DNA from: Vibrio ziniensis
GTDB lineage: Bacteria > Pseudomonadota > Gammaproteobacteria > Enterobacterales > Vibrionaceae
Assembly: GCF_011064285.1 (NCBI RefSeq)
Contig: NZ_CP049332.1
Span: forward strand, 992,001-1,056,000
Length of the DNA: 64,000 bases
Direction: 5' to 3'
Both the position numbers and the translations under genes were made by a program. Below, in pieces: positions 62,417 through 64,000 of this stretch. The notes below the pieces were generated by a model that saw only the letters and a program-made list of their open reading frames with translations, searched no databases and was not told the origin of the DNA. How positions within the stretch are numbered: the first letter of the stretch is position 1; each line of letters opens with the position of its first letter.

Positions 62417-64000
62417 TTACTTATTGTGTTTGCTAGGAGGAACACGAACAGCGAACTTAGCGGCCAATGAATGAAGCTCTGGCAGCATTCGGTAGATAAG
62501 GTGAAGCTGTTGAAGAACTAAACGAGCTGAGCTATTGTCCTCTTCTCGCCATTCACTCAGTCTTTCCTTTAAGCCTGAATCATCAATGTTGATAGCTTCT
62601 GTTTCTGTACAATGATTAAACAACTGCTGATAAAGCGCATCTAAATGTTGATGAATAACTCGATGTGACTGCAAAACTAATTGATGAACCGTTTCATCAT
62701 CAATCCGAGTGCGGTGTGCACCTAGCGTAGATGTATAGCTTAACAACGCATGATTGAGAGTAAGAAAACGAAAGCTTTCATCTGTCGCTGCACGGTATTT
62801 ACCGGGCTCAGCAAGCATGTTACTGACAGCTGCCGCCAGTGCGGCATCTTGGTTATGAGCCTGACGCCTAGCAATACGGTAACTCAAATTGTCTTTTTTA
62901 CCAATTCGATATTGGCCAATGATTTGCCCTAAATACTGCTTGTTCGCTTCTATGGCATCGGCCATCACTTTGTGCAAACGTTTTGACTGCCAGTCAGGAA
63001 GAATGAAATAAACGGCAAACACTGCCAGTGCACAGCCTGTTAAGGTATCAGCTAGGCGAGGGAAGACAACGGCATAGCCTTCACCCAGTTGATTGAAACA
63101 AAAAAGAACGAGTACAGTAATAAAGCCCGTTGCATAACCATAGTTATTTATACGGAAGGCAAAGAACATGACGCCTGAAAAGACAATAAATACCAATTGG
63201 CTTTCAAGTGAAGGAAACAGAGTTAGCAGAGGCACTCCGATTAAAAGGCCGGAAAGAGTGCCGATGATCCGCGCTTTAAGTTTCTGGCGTGTAGCGGCAA
63301 AATTCGGCTGGCAGACAAATAATGTCGTTAACAGAATCCAGTAGCCACGTTCTATGCCTAAGCCTTGAATAATTCCATAACCCGCAGTTAACGCAAGCGA
63401 CATTCGTACTGCATGGCGGAACAATAAAGAATCGGTATTCAGATTGGATTTGATTCGAAGCCATGCCGTTTTCAATGTATGTGCTTCTGTATCTTGAAGA
63501 ATATTGTCTTCAGGTTTAGTTGTGTCAGGGTTACTGACATTGCACAACTGCTTTTCTACCGTTGCTAAGTTATTGAACAGATACCCTAACTGAGCAAGGG
63601 AGACCTTCCACTCTTTATTATTTTGTTCTTGAAGATAGTTGATAGACAGCTGAAGCTCGTCAAGAGCGATGATCGAATCGCTATCATGGTTATACGGTAA
63701 TCCCAATTGGATTGACTGAGCTACCTGATGACAAGCTTGTGTTTGTTTTTGCAGAAGATGCTTAAATCGGAATAAAACATCTGAACGCTCAAACTGACCT
63801 GCGAGTTCTTGATAACGATAGTGAGTAGAACTAACACGTTCATGAATATCCTGAGCAAGGAAATAGATGTTTAGAAAACGGTCGCTCGCGCTATCCACAT
63901 GGCCTCGTTTAGAGCGAGTTAAAAATACCGCTTTACATTGGTTCAACGCTGACACAGTTGCTGAGTTTAAATTGGCTTCCGTAATCCGATGAGGTTGTGG
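62417..64000 (-). CDS. YccS/FUSC family inner-membrane protein (N-terminus outside window)
   Basis: The frame stays open to the right edge, so the N-terminal part is missing. The visible 527 residues have a soluble helical region, then a block of about six helices (about 200-345 of the visible part) with SLALTAGYGIIQGLGIERGYWILLTT-like sequence. The FUSC motif PNFAATRQKLKARIIGTLSG precedes a cytoplasmic C-terminal domain. YccS proteins are about 720 residues with a duplicated membrane block, so about 190 residues should lie outside. Related proteins are aromatic-compound or fusaric-acid efflux components. Confidence 0.88.
   Translation of the reverse strand, partial: PQPHRITEANLNSATVSALNQCKAVFLTRSKRGHVDSASDRFLNIYFLAQDIHERVSSTHYRYQELAGQFERSDVLFRFKHLLQKQTQACHQVAQSIQLGLPYNHDSDSIIALDELQLSINYLQEQNNKEWKVSLAQLGYLFNNLATVEKQLCNVSNPDTTKPEDNILQDTEAHTLKTAWLRIKSNLNTDSLLFRHAVRMSLALTAGYGIIQGLGIERGYWILLTTLFVCQPNFAATRQKLKARIIGTLSGLLIGVPLLTLFPSLESQLVFIVFSGVMFFAFRINNYGYATGFITVLVLFCFNQLGEGYAVVFPRLADTLTGCALAVFAVYFILPDWQSKRLHKVMADAIEANKQYLGQIIGQYRIGKKDNLSYRIARRQAHNQDAALAAAVSNMLAEPGKYRAATDESFRFLTLNHALLSYTSTLGAHRTRIDDETVHQLVLQSHRVIHQHLDALYQQLFNHCTETEAINIDDSGLKERLSEWREEDNSSARLVLQQLHLIYRMLPELHSLAAKFAVRVPPSKHNK

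Overview
The window looks like Vibrio, most likely the second chromosome of a Vibrio species. The protein set is typical of the genus: LuxP/LuxQ, FabV of the second Vibrio type, a long FabH, TmaR, a DUF2986 protein and YgbA. From memory, runs of genes here (galE, mcp, tyrP, acpH, rhlE; trxC next to fabH; luxPQ next to a PilZ gene) follow the order of V. cholerae chromosome II. I could not align anything, so the replicon call is an inference. Base composition is moderately AT-rich. I saw no insertion sequence, phage, CRISPR array or integron cassette.

Layout. 0-2.9 kb: the C-terminal part of a trypsin-like protease with a GlyGly-CTERM-like tail, then an LtaS-like membrane sulfatase. 2.9-10.6 kb: a PAS/degenerate GGDEF/EAL protein, gsk, creA and small housekeeping genes (HAD phosphatase, zinc ribbon, cutA, yjdF-like, J-domain protein). 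10.6-21.9 kb: an ABC-class ATPase, fabV, the tesA/ybbA/ybbP divergent group, an FAD oxidoreductase preceded by a DnaA-box group, orphan pxpA, two decayed gene remnants, and galE. 21.9-28.1 kb: mcp, tyrP with TyrR-like boxes, acpH, rhlE and a luciferase-like oxidoreductase. 28.4-29.5 kb: a tandemly duplicated tRNA-Leu(TAA)/tRNA-Cys(GCA) pair. 29.6-33.9 kb: an NYN protein, DUF2986, YgbA, an MFS transporter, trxC and fabH.

34.3-47.7 kb is an eleven-gene exopolysaccharide operon. It holds a priming sugar transferase, an outer-membrane barrel, a short Wza-like exporter, a Wzc-like co-polymerase with an apparently dead P-loop, Wzx, Wzy, three glycosyltransferases, a small membrane protein and a secreted glycosidase-like DUF4832 protein. 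The junctions overlap or nearly touch. A leader with inverted repeats precedes it, and two large inverted repeats follow it.

47.9-52.0 kb: small membrane proteins (one behind a structured leader RNA and a PurR-like box), a VOC protein, an AT-rich stretch with an orphan coiled-coil gene, tmaR, yceH and a GIY-YIG protein. 52.4-56.8 kb: the AI-2 system luxPQ and a PilZ gene. 57.6-61.7 kb: cobyric acid synthase tightly joined to modABC. The window ends inside a YccS/FUSC-family membrane protein.

Surface-lifestyle control is a recurrent theme: AI-2 sensing, c-di-GMP turnover (EAL), c-di-GMP binding (PilZ), a decayed GGDEF gene and the polysaccharide operon all lie within 55 kb. The strongest leads for something undescribed are the structured leader RNA at about 48255-48345, the DnaA-box group at about 17546-17654, and the degenerate Wzc-like protein.
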